64,000 nucleotides of DNA. It comes from UBA7672 sp965229115. GTDB lineage: Bacteria > Pseudomonadota > Alphaproteobacteria > Caulobacterales > Hyphomonadaceae. The stretch lies in NCBI GenBank assembly GCA_965229115.1, contig CBDDIR010000003.1, forward strand, positions 124,001 to 188,000, read 5' to 3'. Position 1 is the stretch's first letter. Each line of letters begins with the position of its first letter. The notes under the pieces were generated by a model. That model was given only the letters and a program-made list of their open reading frames with translations. It was not told where the DNA came from and did not search any database. Position numbers and translations under genes: made by a program. This document shows, one piece after another, positions 51,579 through 60,949 of this stretch.

Positions 51579-52051
51579 GTTTTTCCTCCAACTGGTGCCA
51601 CTAGTAAACAATTGCTCGCGCGTTGGTTCCGGTTGAAGACAAGAATACTTATGGAAAACAGGGTATTAACCTAGAATTCAGCCGGGATGCAGGGCGATGC
51701 GATATCGACTGCACTGAAGTTTCTAGTGGCAAGTTTCCTGCATCACTTCGATGGCTGCCCGCGACGCCTCCCAGTCGGAGCGGGCAGCGAACTACCAAGA
51801 CAGGGCTCCACGCCTGGTCGAACCTGGATGCAGAACGCCCCGAAGAGGGGTGGGCTGAAAAAATCTTTCAGTTAACGGACGAGTGCGTCCGCGACTGAGA
51901 ACCTTCGTCCGTGCACGGAGGATCGTGGTAAACGACTCCCACTTTTTTCGCTAACCAACTGTAAACAAGAAAGAATAATCCGAAAAAGGGATGTACTAGC
52001 ACAGAATATCAATCCATTTGTCCGATCGTAGGTCATCACTGGGAGGTCTTC
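51579..52051. promoter_or_regulatory. 473-bp divergent regulatory gap between the csu operon and the lipoprotein gene
   Basis: No gene is seen. The gap is AT-richer than its neighbours, especially at 51940-52030. Near the csu end is ATTAACC (51664-51670), part of a CtrA-like half-site with a weak second half. Another TTAAC occurs at 51873-51877. TCCGTGCACGGA, a perfect 12-bp palindrome, lies at about 51908-51919. It probably contains promoters for both directions, but I cannot place them firmly. Confidence 0.4.
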
Positions 52052-53326
52052 ATGACTTTGATCGGAACTAAGCGGTCGGCACTTGTCTGCGTGTCGATGT
52101 TGGCCCTGTTGGCCACTGCAGCTTGCGGACACACATCACGTTTCCAACTCGCCAGCACCGGCGCAGGTGATGGCAGCTTCGGCGTCAACGGCGGCGGCAC
52201 CGGCGACGGTAGCATCGGCGATCCGGATGGCGACGACGACGTCACCAACAATGGCGACTCGACTGGCGAGGAGACGCCCACGCCTCCGCCGACGTCTCCT
52301 CCTCCGCCGCCCCCGCCTTCGCCCCCGGTTTCTCCTCCGCCCGCTCCGCCGGCTCCCCCGGCCAAAGGTGGCCTGACGCAGACGGCTGAATATCTCGGCG
52401 GCTCGCTGGGCAACGTCCTGATCAGCAGCGGCAACACCCTCAAGACGGCAGGCAACCTGGCGTCGAACCCTGGCGGCACGTCTGGTGCGCCGACCAACCC
52501 GGTTGGCGGCCTGGTGACCGCGCTCGGCACGTCCGTCGCCGGCATTGGCGCGGAAACGCAGCAAAACGGTCTCGGCGCAGTGCCGGTTGCCGGTCCTATC
52601 CTGGTGGCGGCCACGCCTGCGCTTGATAGCGTGACGGCGCCTGCAGCCAAGATCACCATCTTCGACGCCACCGTTATCGGGTCGGGTGCAAGCTCCAGCG
52701 CGCAGCTGATCGGCGCAAGCGTTGGTTCGGCTACGGCGGCTCAAGGCACGCTGGCGTCGGCGAACCTGCTCAACGGCGCTTCGGGTTCTGTTCTGGCGGC
52801 CAACCTGGCTGGCGGGCAGGTGGCGTCAGCTACCGTCCTTCCGAACGGCCTCGGCACTTCGCAGCCTGGCGCGATCGACTCGCTGGCCAACATCTCGATT
52901 GGCGGCACGACGATCATTCCGGGTGGTTCGGCTTCCGCAATCAACGCCAACGTTCTGCCGACCGGGCTCACGGGCCTGGGCAGCGGTGTTGCTGACCTGA
53001 ATTCGGTTCTGGCGCCTGTCACGGGTTCGCTTACGCCGATCACCGGTGGTGGCGCTACGACGCCGGTCACCGGCATCGTCCAGGGCGTGACCAGCACTGT
53101 TGGCAGCGTTCTCGGTGCGAACGCTTCGGGCGGCGCTTCGGGTTCGACCGGCCTTGTGGGCGGTCTGACGGGCGGCGCTTCTGGCTCGACCAGCGGCGGT
53201 CTGCTGAGCGGTCTCACGGGTTCCGCAACCGGTTCGTCCGGTCTCGGCGCCCTCACTGGCAGCGCGTCGGGTTCGACGGGCCTGCTGGGCGGCGTCACCG
53301 GTCTTCTGGGGAAAGCAACGAAATAG
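52052..53326 (+). CDS. Low-complexity, Pro- and Gly/Ser/Thr-rich surface lipoprotein
   Basis: The 424-residue protein has a signal with a lipobox-like LLATAAC (cysteine 25). It continues with an acidic Gly/Asp linker, a polyproline spacer (about residues 75-105), and then about 200 residues of repeated hydrophobic and small residues (ISIGGTTIIPGGSASAINA and similar). The C-terminal 70 residues have four imperfect copies of a GSTGLLGGLTG-type unit. There is no cysteine beyond the lipobox. It could be an adhesin or stalk or holdfast accessory protein; nothing known matches clearly. It has GGGAGG before the ATG and its own terminator, followed by a TpsB-type transporter. Confidence 0.65.
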   Translation: MTLIGTKRSALVCVSMLALLATAACGHTSRFQLASTGAGDGSFGVNGGGTGDGSIGDPDGDDDVTNNGDSTGEETPTPPPTSPPPPPPPSPPVSPPPAPPAPPAKGGLTQTAEYLGGSLGNVLISSGNTLKTAGNLASNPGGTSGAPTNPVGGLVTALGTSVAGIGAETQQNGLGAVPVAGPILVAATPALDSVTAPAAKITIFDATVIGSGASSSAQLIGASVGSATAAQGTLASANLLNGASGSVLAANLAGGQVASATVLPNGLGTSQPGAIDSLANISIGGTTIIPGGSASAINANVLPTGLTGLGSGVADLNSVLAPVTGSLTPITGGGATTPVTGIVQGVTSTVGSVLGANASGGASGSTGLVGGLTGGASGSTSGGLLSGLTGSATGSSGLGALTGSASGSTGLLGGVTGLLGKATK

Positions 53327-53413
53327 CTCACGCCACCTCCCCGTATAGCCTTCGGCGATCGAGCGCCTGAACTTCGAGTAGCTCCTCCCGACGACCACGT
53401 GGTTCAGGTTCAT

Positions 53414-53451
53414 GAAGGGGAAGCGCCCACGGCGCTTCCCCTTCACTATTT
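53414..53451 (+). terminator. Strong Rho-independent terminator between lipoprotein and TpsB-type transporter genes
   Basis: GAAGGGGAAGCGCC (53414-53427) and GGCGCTTCCCCTTC (53431-53444) form a perfect 14-bp stem with a three-base loop, followed by ACTATTTTT. It lies 88 bases after the lipoprotein stop and 42 bases before the transporter start, so transcript levels of the two genes could be uncoupled by read-through. Confidence 0.9.
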
Positions 53452-53485
53452 TTGCAAGGACCATTTTTGGAAAAAGTTGCTGCAA

Positions 53486-55102
53486 ATGTTTAGCATCCGG
53501 TTTGCCATCCTGTCTGTCTGCGCAGTGGCCCTCTCTGCGGGCGCGGCGTACTCCCAAATCGTCGTCGACAAGGTTCAGCCGGGGCGTCTCGACGATCCCA
53601 ATGCTGGCAAGGGGACGACGATAAAACCGGAGATCCAGCCGGCGGCTCCGAAGACAACCATCGCGCCGAGCCAGGCGATGAGCGGCAACATCACAGGCGT
53701 GCGGCTCGAGAAATCGACACTGCCGCATGAAGTTGCGGAAGCGGCGATGCGTCCGCTCATTGGTAAACCGATCAATCCGGAAAACCTGAAGGCGCTCGCC
53801 GATGCCTATTCGGCGGCCTACGCCAAATCGGACATCGCGCTCTACACCATTCTCGTTCCCGAGCAGACGTTTGAAAGCGGACAGGTGCGGATCGTCGCGA
53901 TCGAGAACTACATCGACGAGGTCGTTCTGGCCGGAGACAATCCGGAGTCGGCCGCGCTTACGCGCGCCTATGCGCAAGAGATGGCCAAGGACCGCCCGCT
54001 GACGAAGCCGGTTCTGCGCCGCTATCTGCTGCTGATGGATGATGTGCCGGGCGCCACCACCACGCCGAACGTCATTGCCGGCAGCAGGCCCGACACGGTT
54101 AAGCTGGTGCTCGACACCAAGCGTGACCCGATCGAAACGGTTGTCTCGGTTGATACGCGCGGCGCTGCCCAGCTTGGCCGCATGCAGATCTCGGGCGACG
54201 TCTATCTCAACGGCTATGGCTATGAAGGCAACCAGACGCGCCTGACGGCTTCAACATCGGGCGACTTCAATCGTTTCATTTCGGTCGCTGCGTCTCATGC
54301 GATCACGTTGGGGCCGAGCGGTCTCACGGCAACCGCCTCCCTCGGCGCTTTCCGCACGCGCCCTGACAACACGCCGATGGAAGGGAAGGGCTATACGGGA
54401 AGCCTGCAGCTCAGCTACCCGGTCGTCCGTAGCATCAACACGAATATTACGGCCGCAGGCGGGCTGGACGGGTTCAACTCGGACAACGCGCTCGTCGGTC
54501 AGATCCTGTCGAGCGACCGCACACGTACGCTTCGTGGCGCGCTGTCGATCGAGAATCTGCGCGGCAAGACCGCCTGGGGCGCTAGCGTCTCAGTCAGCCA
54601 TGGTATCGACGCGCTTGGAGCTCGCGTTGCGAACCCGATCATTTCGAGCGAGGAATTTACCAAGGCAAACGTCCAGGTGGCCGCGACGCGGGTGCTGGAT
54701 GAGAATTGGCGCGTGCAGGGGTCTCTCTCTGCGCAGGTGTCAGGCGACCGCCTGCCGACCAGCGAACTGATGACGCTCGGCGGGGCCAGGTACGGACGCG
54801 CCTTCGATACCGGCTATGCGTCGGCAGACAGCGGCGTCGCAGGCTCGGTCGAAGTCTCTCGCAAGCTCGACGACAAACCCGTCGGTAAGGGCACCGAAGC
54901 ATATGGCTTCGTCGATGGCGGCAAGCTGAAGTTCACTGATCGTCCGGGCCTGGTGCTTGACGACCGGTACTTGTCGTCGGCCGGCGGTGGCGTGCGATTG
55001 AACGTGGACGACACCATCGTCGGGCTCGAAGCCTCACGTCAGGTGGCCGGTCGCGAGGGCGATGGCTGGCGCATGGCAGTCAGTCTCGGGAAGAAATTCT
55101 AG
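53486..55102 (+). CDS. TpsB/ShlB/FhaC-family outer-membrane transporter
   Basis: The 538-residue protein has a signal peptide (MFSIRFAILSVCAVALSAGAAYSQ) and a polypeptide-transport (POTRA-like) segment of about 80 residues (LPHEVAEAAMRPLIGKPINP...). A long beta-barrel region ends with the conserved LGGARYGRAFDTGYASADSG and a final aromatic residue. Family members secrete a partner exoprotein across the outer membrane. No classic TpsA filamentous-haemagglutinin gene is adjacent; the nearest candidate partner is the upstream lipoprotein. I used ATG 53486; a longer ORF from 53399 crosses the terminator. Confidence 0.75.
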   Translation: MFSIRFAILSVCAVALSAGAAYSQIVVDKVQPGRLDDPNAGKGTTIKPEIQPAAPKTTIAPSQAMSGNITGVRLEKSTLPHEVAEAAMRPLIGKPINPENLKALADAYSAAYAKSDIALYTILVPEQTFESGQVRIVAIENYIDEVVLAGDNPESAALTRAYAQEMAKDRPLTKPVLRRYLLLMDDVPGATTTPNVIAGSRPDTVKLVLDTKRDPIETVVSVDTRGAAQLGRMQISGDVYLNGYGYEGNQTRLTASTSGDFNRFISVAASHAITLGPSGLTATASLGAFRTRPDNTPMEGKGYTGSLQLSYPVVRSINTNITAAGGLDGFNSDNALVGQILSSDRTRTLRGALSIENLRGKTAWGASVSVSHGIDALGARVANPIISSEEFTKANVQVAATRVLDENWRVQGSLSAQVSGDRLPTSELMTLGGARYGRAFDTGYASADSGVAGSVEVSRKLDDKPVGKGTEAYGFVDGGKLKFTDRPGLVLDDRYLSSAGGGVRLNVDDTIVGLEASRQVAGREGDGWRMAVSLGKKF

Positions 55103-55247
55103 GCGAGTCACACCACAGGCAAAAACGAGGAAACCTCGCCAAAACCCCATAGTTTGATGCGTTTTTATATGAGCTAGCAGCAAACGATTAATCTCGGGAT
55201 GCGACAAATATCGAGAGGGGTCTGGGGAGCGTTGGGTTGAGGAAAAC

Positions 55248-56363
55248 ATGGTCACCACATCCGCGGAAGCTTCGCGTTTCGAACTTCGGAAGCGCTACGT
55301 TCGGCAGCTGGAAGAGCGTATTCGCCTGCTGCAGCCGATGGCAGGACGACTCGCAACCGAGACGATGACCCTGTCTGACTTCGAGCTTCTCGAACGGGAA
55401 GCTCACAGGCTCAGCGGCAGCGGCGCTGTCTATGGTTATCCAATCATCAGCGACACCGCTGCGGCCCTCGAGCTTGGCCTCCGCAACGGCGTGCGTGACG
55501 CGACCGAGATCGCAGCCCTGCTTGCGCCGCTACTCAAGGCGGCGCTGCAAGTCATGGGCGACACCGGTCGCGATGTCGATATGCCGTGGACCGATGACAA
55601 CCAGCGCGCGGAATACCGCCCGCTCGTTCTGGTCGCCGACGCTGATCCCGCCTACCGCCAGCAGCTCGATTCCATGCTAGCGCCGTTTGCGCGGGTTGAG
55701 ATGGTGCAAACCGGCCGCGCGGTTCTGGAAGCTTCCCGCCGTGAGCGGTTCGATCTCATCCTGGTCAGCAACTGGCTGCCGGACATGAACGGCCCTGAAC
55801 TCATGGCCGGCCTGCGACCCGCAGAAGGGCGGGTGGCCTCGCCGGTCGTGATGATGGTCGCCGCACGCGACGCCGGTCAGATCGCGCATCTCGTGGCCGC
55901 TGGCATGAGCGACTATGTGATGAAGCCGTTCGACAACGACGTTACGGCCGATCGTCTGCGCAGCCTGGTGCAGCGTCAGAAGCCAGTTGTAATGGTCGTC
56001 GACGACGATCCGCTGATCTGCGAAATCTTCCGGACCAAGCTGCGCCAGCGCGGCGTCGACGTTTCTGTCGCCAACAGCGGCGTGCAAGCGCTCGACATGG
56101 CCAAGCGCGTGCGCCCGCATGCAATCATTCTTGACCGCTCCATGCCGCAGCTCGATGGCATGCAGGTCCTGTCGCGCATCCGCAGCGATGCGGCGCTCAG
56201 CAATACGCCTGTGTTGATCCTGTCGGCCCGCCGCAAGGACAGCGATATCGCCGATGGCCTTGCGCATGGCGCCGACGACTACATTTGCAAACCGTTCCTG
56301 CCGGACAATGTGGTGGAGCGTTGCCTGACATTGCTGCGTAGCAATGGGCAACTCGCTGCCTGA
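55248..56363 (+). CDS. HPt-REC-REC phosphorelay protein with degenerate first receiver
   Basis: The 371-residue protein has an N-terminal HPt-like helical bundle with phospho-accepting H53 in EAHRLSGSGAVYGY. A receiver follows whose acceptor aspartate is replaced by Ser174 (LILVSNWLPDM), though the acidic D131/D133 and K226 are near-normal. A second, intact receiver has D296 (AIILDRSMP) and K348. The pair suggests a phosphotransfer hub in which REC1 has become a structural or regulatory module. Its stop overlaps the kinase start (TGATG). Confidence 0.8.
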   Translation: MVTTSAEASRFELRKRYVRQLEERIRLLQPMAGRLATETMTLSDFELLEREAHRLSGSGAVYGYPIISDTAAALELGLRNGVRDATEIAALLAPLLKAALQVMGDTGRDVDMPWTDDNQRAEYRPLVLVADADPAYRQQLDSMLAPFARVEMVQTGRAVLEASRRERFDLILVSNWLPDMNGPELMAGLRPAEGRVASPVVMMVAARDAGQIAHLVAAGMSDYVMKPFDNDVTADRLRSLVQRQKPVVMVVDDDPLICEIFRTKLRQRGVDVSVANSGVQALDMAKRVRPHAIILDRSMPQLDGMQVLSRIRSDAALSNTPVLILSARRKDSDIADGLAHGADDYICKPFLPDNVVERCLTLLRSNGQLAA

Positions 56364-59269
56364 TGAGGTCCCAGAGTGCGGCCATGGTGCGACAGTCCCT
56401 AGAGCTGCTCGACGGCCTGGACGACGAATCCTCCGATCTGTCGCCGCTGCGGCCGTCCTACAGGTCGCGCGATCGACTGCTCGGCATGATCGTCGAGGAA
56501 GCCGCCAACGAGATCTACGTCTTCGACCTGGAAACGCGCGCGCTCGTGCTGGTCAACAAGAAGGCGAGGCGCAATGTCGGCTATATGCAGAACGAGATCT
56601 GCACGATGGCCATCGACGATCTGCTTAACTCAGGCGATGTCCGCCAGCTCAACGAAGCCTTGAAGGAACTGGCTGGCGGCGCGGAGAGCGTCACGCTGCG
56701 TGCTCATCACCAGCGTCGCGATGGGTCCTCGTACGCGGTTGAGTCCTGCATCAAGATCGGCCGCCTCGATGGCCACCTCATCGCTTTCGCTCTGACGACC
56801 GACCAGACCGCGGTGCGCCGCGCCGAAGCGCGCTCGCGCAAGATTGCCGAACTCGATCGAATCCGCACGGAAGCGACTTCGCCCGCAGACATCCCACAAC
56901 GCGCGCTGGACTGGCTTCTCGGCGATGGTTGCTGGACCTTGGGCGGGTTCGTCGATCTCAGCACGGGGGAGGGCGACCACCGCACCGTGTGGAAAGGCTC
57001 CGCGTCTGCGGACTGGAAACAACCTGATCTGAACGCACTGGAAGCCTTCGTGCGAGCGGAGGGCTTGGCTTCCCGCCAGCGTCGCTGGCTGCAGAACCAT
57101 CCGCTCGAGCGGGCCAACGGCCGGAAGCTCATTGCGTCTCTGTTGCTTGTTCCCTTGGTCTTCAACGGCCAGTCGGTCGGCGTCTTCGTGCTCGCCGCAT
57201 CCACGCCGATTACGCCGAACGACCTTCTGATCCCGCCGGACGAAGCGCGCCTCCGTCTGGCGCAGGCGTACGAACGCCGCATGAACGAGGAAGAGCTCGC
57301 CGAGGCGCGCGAGCGGCTGGAAGCAGCCGTCGAAGGCGCCGACACAGGTCTCTGGTATTACAACTACCGCAGCGGGAAATTCTTCCTGTCCGAGCGCGCG
57401 CAGGAAATCCTTGGTGTTTCGCGCGGCCACAAGATGCCTGACTGGGCCGAGTTCGGCTCGCGCCTTCACCCCGATGACATCGAGCACACACGCCGCTCCA
57501 TGAGCCGTCACGCGCATGATGGCGCGCCCTACAATGTGGAATATCGCTACCGGCTGAGCGATGGCGAATACATCTGGCTGCAGGTGCGCGGCCGCGGATC
57601 GTGGGACAAGGAAGGCGCCATCGTCCGCACCGCCGGCACGCTGGTGGATATTTCGGTCGAGAAAGACGCGGAGTTCCTGCGCCGCGATATCTCCCTCTCC
57701 ATGGCCGCCGACGTGCCGCTCGACCAGAAGCTCTCGGCCGTGCTTGCCAAGTCGGCAGCTTTCCTGCGCATGCCCATCGGCGCGCTCAGTCATGTGCTCG
57801 ACGGCGAATGCGAGGTTCTGCATTCCACCGTAACGGATGGTCCATGGCGCAAGGGCGCGACCTATCATCTGAAAGACGCGATCAGCTCCGACCTGTTCTT
57901 CGCAGACGAAGCGCAGGCGCATCCGGATCTCGATGCGTCCCCCCTTGCGAGCCATCCCGCGCGTGCGCGCATGGATATCGAATCCTTCATGGGCGCGCCC
58001 GTCTTCGTGAAGGGCGTGCGCTTCGGAACGCTGTGCTTCTTCTCGCCGAAGGTCATGGAGCGCGCATATTCGGAAGTGCGATTGGCGATCGTGCGTATGC
58101 TTGCGCATTGGGCGGGGGAGGAGATCGGCCGCGCCGCCAACCTTGCGAACCTCGTCGCCAGCAACGCCCTGAAGTCTGCCAATCTTGCCGTCGTCGGTGA
58201 TGCCGTCCTCACCATCAGCAGCACGGGCTGCATCGAGGACGCGAACTCTGCCGCCTCGGACCTGTTCGGCTGGACCACTGAATCGCTGCGCAGCATGCAC
58301 ATCGGCGAACTCATCCCTGGCGCCAAGGCGATCTCTGCTGCTGACGGCGGGCTGCGCCCCGTGCGCGCGCGCCAGGACGTGGTGATGCGTCGTTCGGGCG
58401 AGCGCGTGCCGGTATTACTGCATGTGTCGGACGTGCAGTTGCTTGATCGCACACTGTCGACGGTTGTGATCACCGACCTCACGCTCGTGAAACAGGCCGA
58501 GTCCGCCAAGCGCGATTTCGTGTCCGTCGTCAGCCACGAGCTGCGTACACCGCTCACGTCGATCCGCGGCGCGCTCGCCGTCATCGAAGCGCAGGCTGCG
58601 GGACCGCTGCCGACGGCCGCCGCGAACCTCATCCGCATCGCCAAGCGCAATAGCGATCGCCTGGTGCGTCTGGTCAACGACATTCTCGACATCGACAAGC
58701 TCGAGCACGGCAAGTTCGAAGTGAAACTGCTGCCGGCCAGCCTCGCGCCGATCGTCAAGGAATCCGTCACGGCCAACGTCGCTTATGCCGACCGCTTCGG
58801 CGTCACCTATACGCTGGACCTTCCGGAGGACGATGTTGTCGTCATCGCGGACAATGATCGTTTGCTGCAGGTCCTGGCGAACCTCCTTTCCAACGCCGCC
58901 AAATTCACGCGACCAGGCACCAATGTTTCGGTGTTCCTGACGCTCGAAGGCACGCATGTGCGTGTGTCGGTGCGCGACCAGGGTCTGGGCGTGCCGGAGG
59001 AATTGCGTCCGCGTCTGTTTGAGAAGTTTGCGCAGGGTCAGAACGTCAACACGCGCGATCGCGAAGGCTCGGGTCTGGGCCTCAGCATTTCGCGCCAGCT
59101 GATGCAGCTGATGAATGGCGATATCGAATATGCATTCGAGGACGGCGTCGGGTCGACGTTCTCACTGAAGATGCCGATTGCAGCGGCACAAGCGGTTTCA
59201 AGCGCCGACGGCGCCGGGGTTCACGATGGGCGGATGGAGCAGGGAGGAAGTCGCGATGACCACCAATGA
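56363..59269 (+). CDS. PAS/GAF multi-sensor histidine kinase
   Basis: The 968-residue soluble kinase has, in order: a PAS-like domain (about 40-150), a GAF-like domain (170-300), a PAS domain (320-435; YNVEYRYRLSDGEYIWLQV), a second GAF-like domain (450-590) and a third PAS (about 600-710). HisKA then carries H725 (SVVSHELRTP), and HATPase has LLSNAAKF and GSGLGLSIS. No receiver or membrane segment is present. Its end overlaps the response regulator start by 14 bases. It likely feeds the adjacent HPt-REC-REC and REC proteins. Confidence 0.9.
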   Translation: MRSQSAAMVRQSLELLDGLDDESSDLSPLRPSYRSRDRLLGMIVEEAANEIYVFDLETRALVLVNKKARRNVGYMQNEICTMAIDDLLNSGDVRQLNEALKELAGGAESVTLRAHHQRRDGSSYAVESCIKIGRLDGHLIAFALTTDQTAVRRAEARSRKIAELDRIRTEATSPADIPQRALDWLLGDGCWTLGGFVDLSTGEGDHRTVWKGSASADWKQPDLNALEAFVRAEGLASRQRRWLQNHPLERANGRKLIASLLLVPLVFNGQSVGVFVLAASTPITPNDLLIPPDEARLRLAQAYERRMNEEELAEARERLEAAVEGADTGLWYYNYRSGKFFLSERAQEILGVSRGHKMPDWAEFGSRLHPDDIEHTRRSMSRHAHDGAPYNVEYRYRLSDGEYIWLQVRGRGSWDKEGAIVRTAGTLVDISVEKDAEFLRRDISLSMAADVPLDQKLSAVLAKSAAFLRMPIGALSHVLDGECEVLHSTVTDGPWRKGATYHLKDAISSDLFFADEAQAHPDLDASPLASHPARARMDIESFMGAPVFVKGVRFGTLCFFSPKVMERAYSEVRLAIVRMLAHWAGEEIGRAANLANLVASNALKSANLAVVGDAVLTISSTGCIEDANSAASDLFGWTTESLRSMHIGELIPGAKAISAADGGLRPVRARQDVVMRRSGERVPVLLHVSDVQLLDRTLSTVVITDLTLVKQAESAKRDFVSVVSHELRTPLTSIRGALAVIEAQAAGPLPTAAANLIRIAKRNSDRLVRLVNDILDIDKLEHGKFEVKLLPASLAPIVKESVTANVAYADRFGVTYTLDLPEDDVVVIADNDRLLQVLANLLSNAAKFTRPGTNVSVFLTLEGTHVRVSVRDQGLGVPEELRPRLFEKFAQGQNVNTRDREGSGLGLSISRQLMQLMNGDIEYAFEDGVGSTFSLKMPIAAAQAVSSADGAGVHDGRMEQGGSRDDHQ

Positions 59270-59669
59270 GAAGGTGCTCGAACACGTAGCGTGCGTCGAT
59301 GACGATCCGGACATTTTGCAGATCACCAAGTTCGCACTCGAAGAAATCGGCAATCTGCGAGTGACCGCATTTGAAGGTCCGCGCGCGGCGCTGGAAGGCA
59401 TGGCGGGCGCGATGCCCGATCTCATCCTGATGGATGTGATGATGCCGGAGATGGATGGCCCGACTGCGTTCAAGGCGATGAGCCGTATCGACGCAATCTC
59501 GCACATCCCTGTCGTCTTCATGACTGCGCGTGTGCAGCCGCATGAATTGCGGGACTATCTGGCGCTCGGCGCGGCCGGCGTGATCAGCAAGCCGTATGAT
59601 CCGGTGACACTGCCTCAGCAGCTTGTCGACATCTGGCGCAAGCAAACCGCGAGAAGGGCCGTTGCATGA
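59256..59669 (+). CDS. Single-domain response regulator of the four-gene phosphorelay
   Basis: The 137-residue receiver has acidic pair D15/D16 (CVDDDPDIL), phospho-acceptor D60 (LILMDVMMPEMDG), T90 and K112 (VISKPYDP). There is no output domain. It overlaps the kinase gene by 14 bases and the EAL gene by four (ATGA at 59666-59669). I used ATG 59256 with GGGAGGAAG upstream; the longer ORF from 59178 overlaps the kinase by about 90 bases. Confidence 0.85.
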   Translation: MTTNEKVLEHVACVDDDPDILQITKFALEEIGNLRVTAFEGPRAALEGMAGAMPDLILMDVMMPEMDGPTAFKAMSRIDAISHIPVVFMTARVQPHELRDYLALGAAGVISKPYDPVTLPQQLVDIWRKQTARRAVA

Positions 59670-60949
59670 CGCAAGGCAGGCAGGCCATCGTCGGTGGACG
59701 TGCAAGGTCGGAGTTCGAAGCCGCAGCCGCGGTTTTCGATCGCCAGACCACGTCCGCGTCGCGGCCGCGCCTGATTGCGGTGGACGATGATCCGGCCATT
59801 CTCGATGTGATTGAAGTTGTGGGTATGGAATCCGGCTTCGACGTCATGCTCCTGTCGGATGCAGGCGAATTGCCCGATGCGGTAGAGCGCTTCAAGCCGA
59901 CGCTGATCATTTCGGATCTGATGATGCCAAACGTCGATGGCGTGACGCTGCTGCGCAATTTGGCGGCTTCTGGCGTCAAGACCAGCGTCATTGTCGCCAG
60001 CGCGGCAGACCCAAAGACGCTGGCTGCTGCTGTGCGCTTGGGGCGCGGATATGGGCTCGAGATGGCCCCGCCCATGGCCAAGCCTTTTACGGCCACGGCT
60101 CTGCAGGAAGCGATTCTCAGCTCACGCGACGCGATCTCTGCGACCGAGTTGCGGCAGGCGCTGTCCAACGGCCAGCTCGAAGTCTGGTATCAGCCGAAGG
60201 TTTCGCTACGCCCGGCTGACCGCGACAAGATTGTTGGAGCCGAAGCGCTTGTTCGCTGGCGCCACCCGGAGAAGGGCATTCTGAACTGCGAGCGGTTCAT
60301 CGGCCTTATCGAGAGCGAAGGCCTGATCGAGAGTCTTTCGGCCTGCGTGATCTCGCAGGTGGTGCACGATGTCGGTCAATGGTCGGGCCTTTCGTCGAAG
60401 TTCGCCGTCGCGATCAACCTGCCGGCCAGCGCCGTGTGCGATATCAACTTCCCCGACCAGTTTACGGCTCTGCTCGCCAAGGGCGGTGTTGCTCCATCCA
60501 ACATCATTATCGAACTCACCGAGCGCGAGGCGATCACCGAGCACACCGTTGCAATCGACAGCATGACGCGCCTGCGCCTCAAGGGCGTCGGTCTGTCGAT
60601 GGATGATTTCGGGCTTGGCCACTCTTCGCTGTCGGAACTCTACCGGATGCCGTTCAGCGAAGTGAAGATCGACGCCTCTTTCGTGCGAGACCTCTCGATG
60701 TTCCCGGATGCGCGGAAGATCATCAAGTCAGTCATCGATCTTTCGCGTGAGCTCGGCATCGATTGCTGCGCGGAAGGCGTCGAAACGCAGGTTCAGGCGA
60801 TCGCGCTTAAGGCACTGGGTTGCTCGAAGGGGCAGGGCTATCTCTATGGTCGCGCCATTCCAGCCAAGCATTTCGAGGGTCTGCTCGGCATCGATGCGGG
60901 AGCTGGCTCGCACGAACCCAACCACGCTGCAGGGATCAGGCGTCAGTAG
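59666..60949 (+). CDS. Receiver-EAL cyclic-di-GMP phosphodiesterase
   Basis: The 427-residue protein joins a receiver (D84 in LIISDLMMPNVDG; K139) to an EAL domain. The EAL domain keeps the catalytic set: EAL in GAEALVRW (E193), N251, ELTERE (E284), DDFGLGHSSL (D313/D314), K334 and E370 in AEGVET, and ends GQGYLYGRAIPAKHF. It is predicted to hydrolyse cyclic-di-GMP when phosphorylated. The start ATG overlaps the previous stop (ATGA). As the last gene it is probably the output of the relay. Confidence 0.9.
   Translation: MTQGRQAIVGGRARSEFEAAAAVFDRQTTSASRPRLIAVDDDPAILDVIEVVGMESGFDVMLLSDAGELPDAVERFKPTLIISDLMMPNVDGVTLLRNLAASGVKTSVIVASAADPKTLAAAVRLGRGYGLEMAPPMAKPFTATALQEAILSSRDAISATELRQALSNGQLEVWYQPKVSLRPADRDKIVGAEALVRWRHPEKGILNCERFIGLIESEGLIESLSACVISQVVHDVGQWSGLSSKFAVAINLPASAVCDINFPDQFTALLAKGGVAPSNIIIELTEREAITEHTVAIDSMTRLRLKGVGLSMDDFGLGHSSLSELYRMPFSEVKIDASFVRDLSMFPDARKIIKSVIDLSRELGIDCCAEGVETQVQAIALKALGCSKGQGYLYGRAIPAKHFEGLLGIDAGAGSHEPNHAAGIRRQ

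Noticed and set aside
51623..51898. A 91-residue plus-strand frame between csu and the lipoprotein gene
   Set aside because: It has no ribosome site, an unlikely composition and covers a region that looks regulatory.
6000..52000. Other single TTAAC motifs (for example 10018, 13013, 16474, 46588, 51873) as CtrA sites
   Set aside because: They lack the second half-site at the N7 spacing; single TTAAC motifs are expected by chance.
52052..53326. CRISPR-like or tandem DNA repeats in the lipoprotein gene
   Set aside because: Repeats are imperfect at the DNA level, in frame, and explained by repeated GSTGLLGG-type residues.
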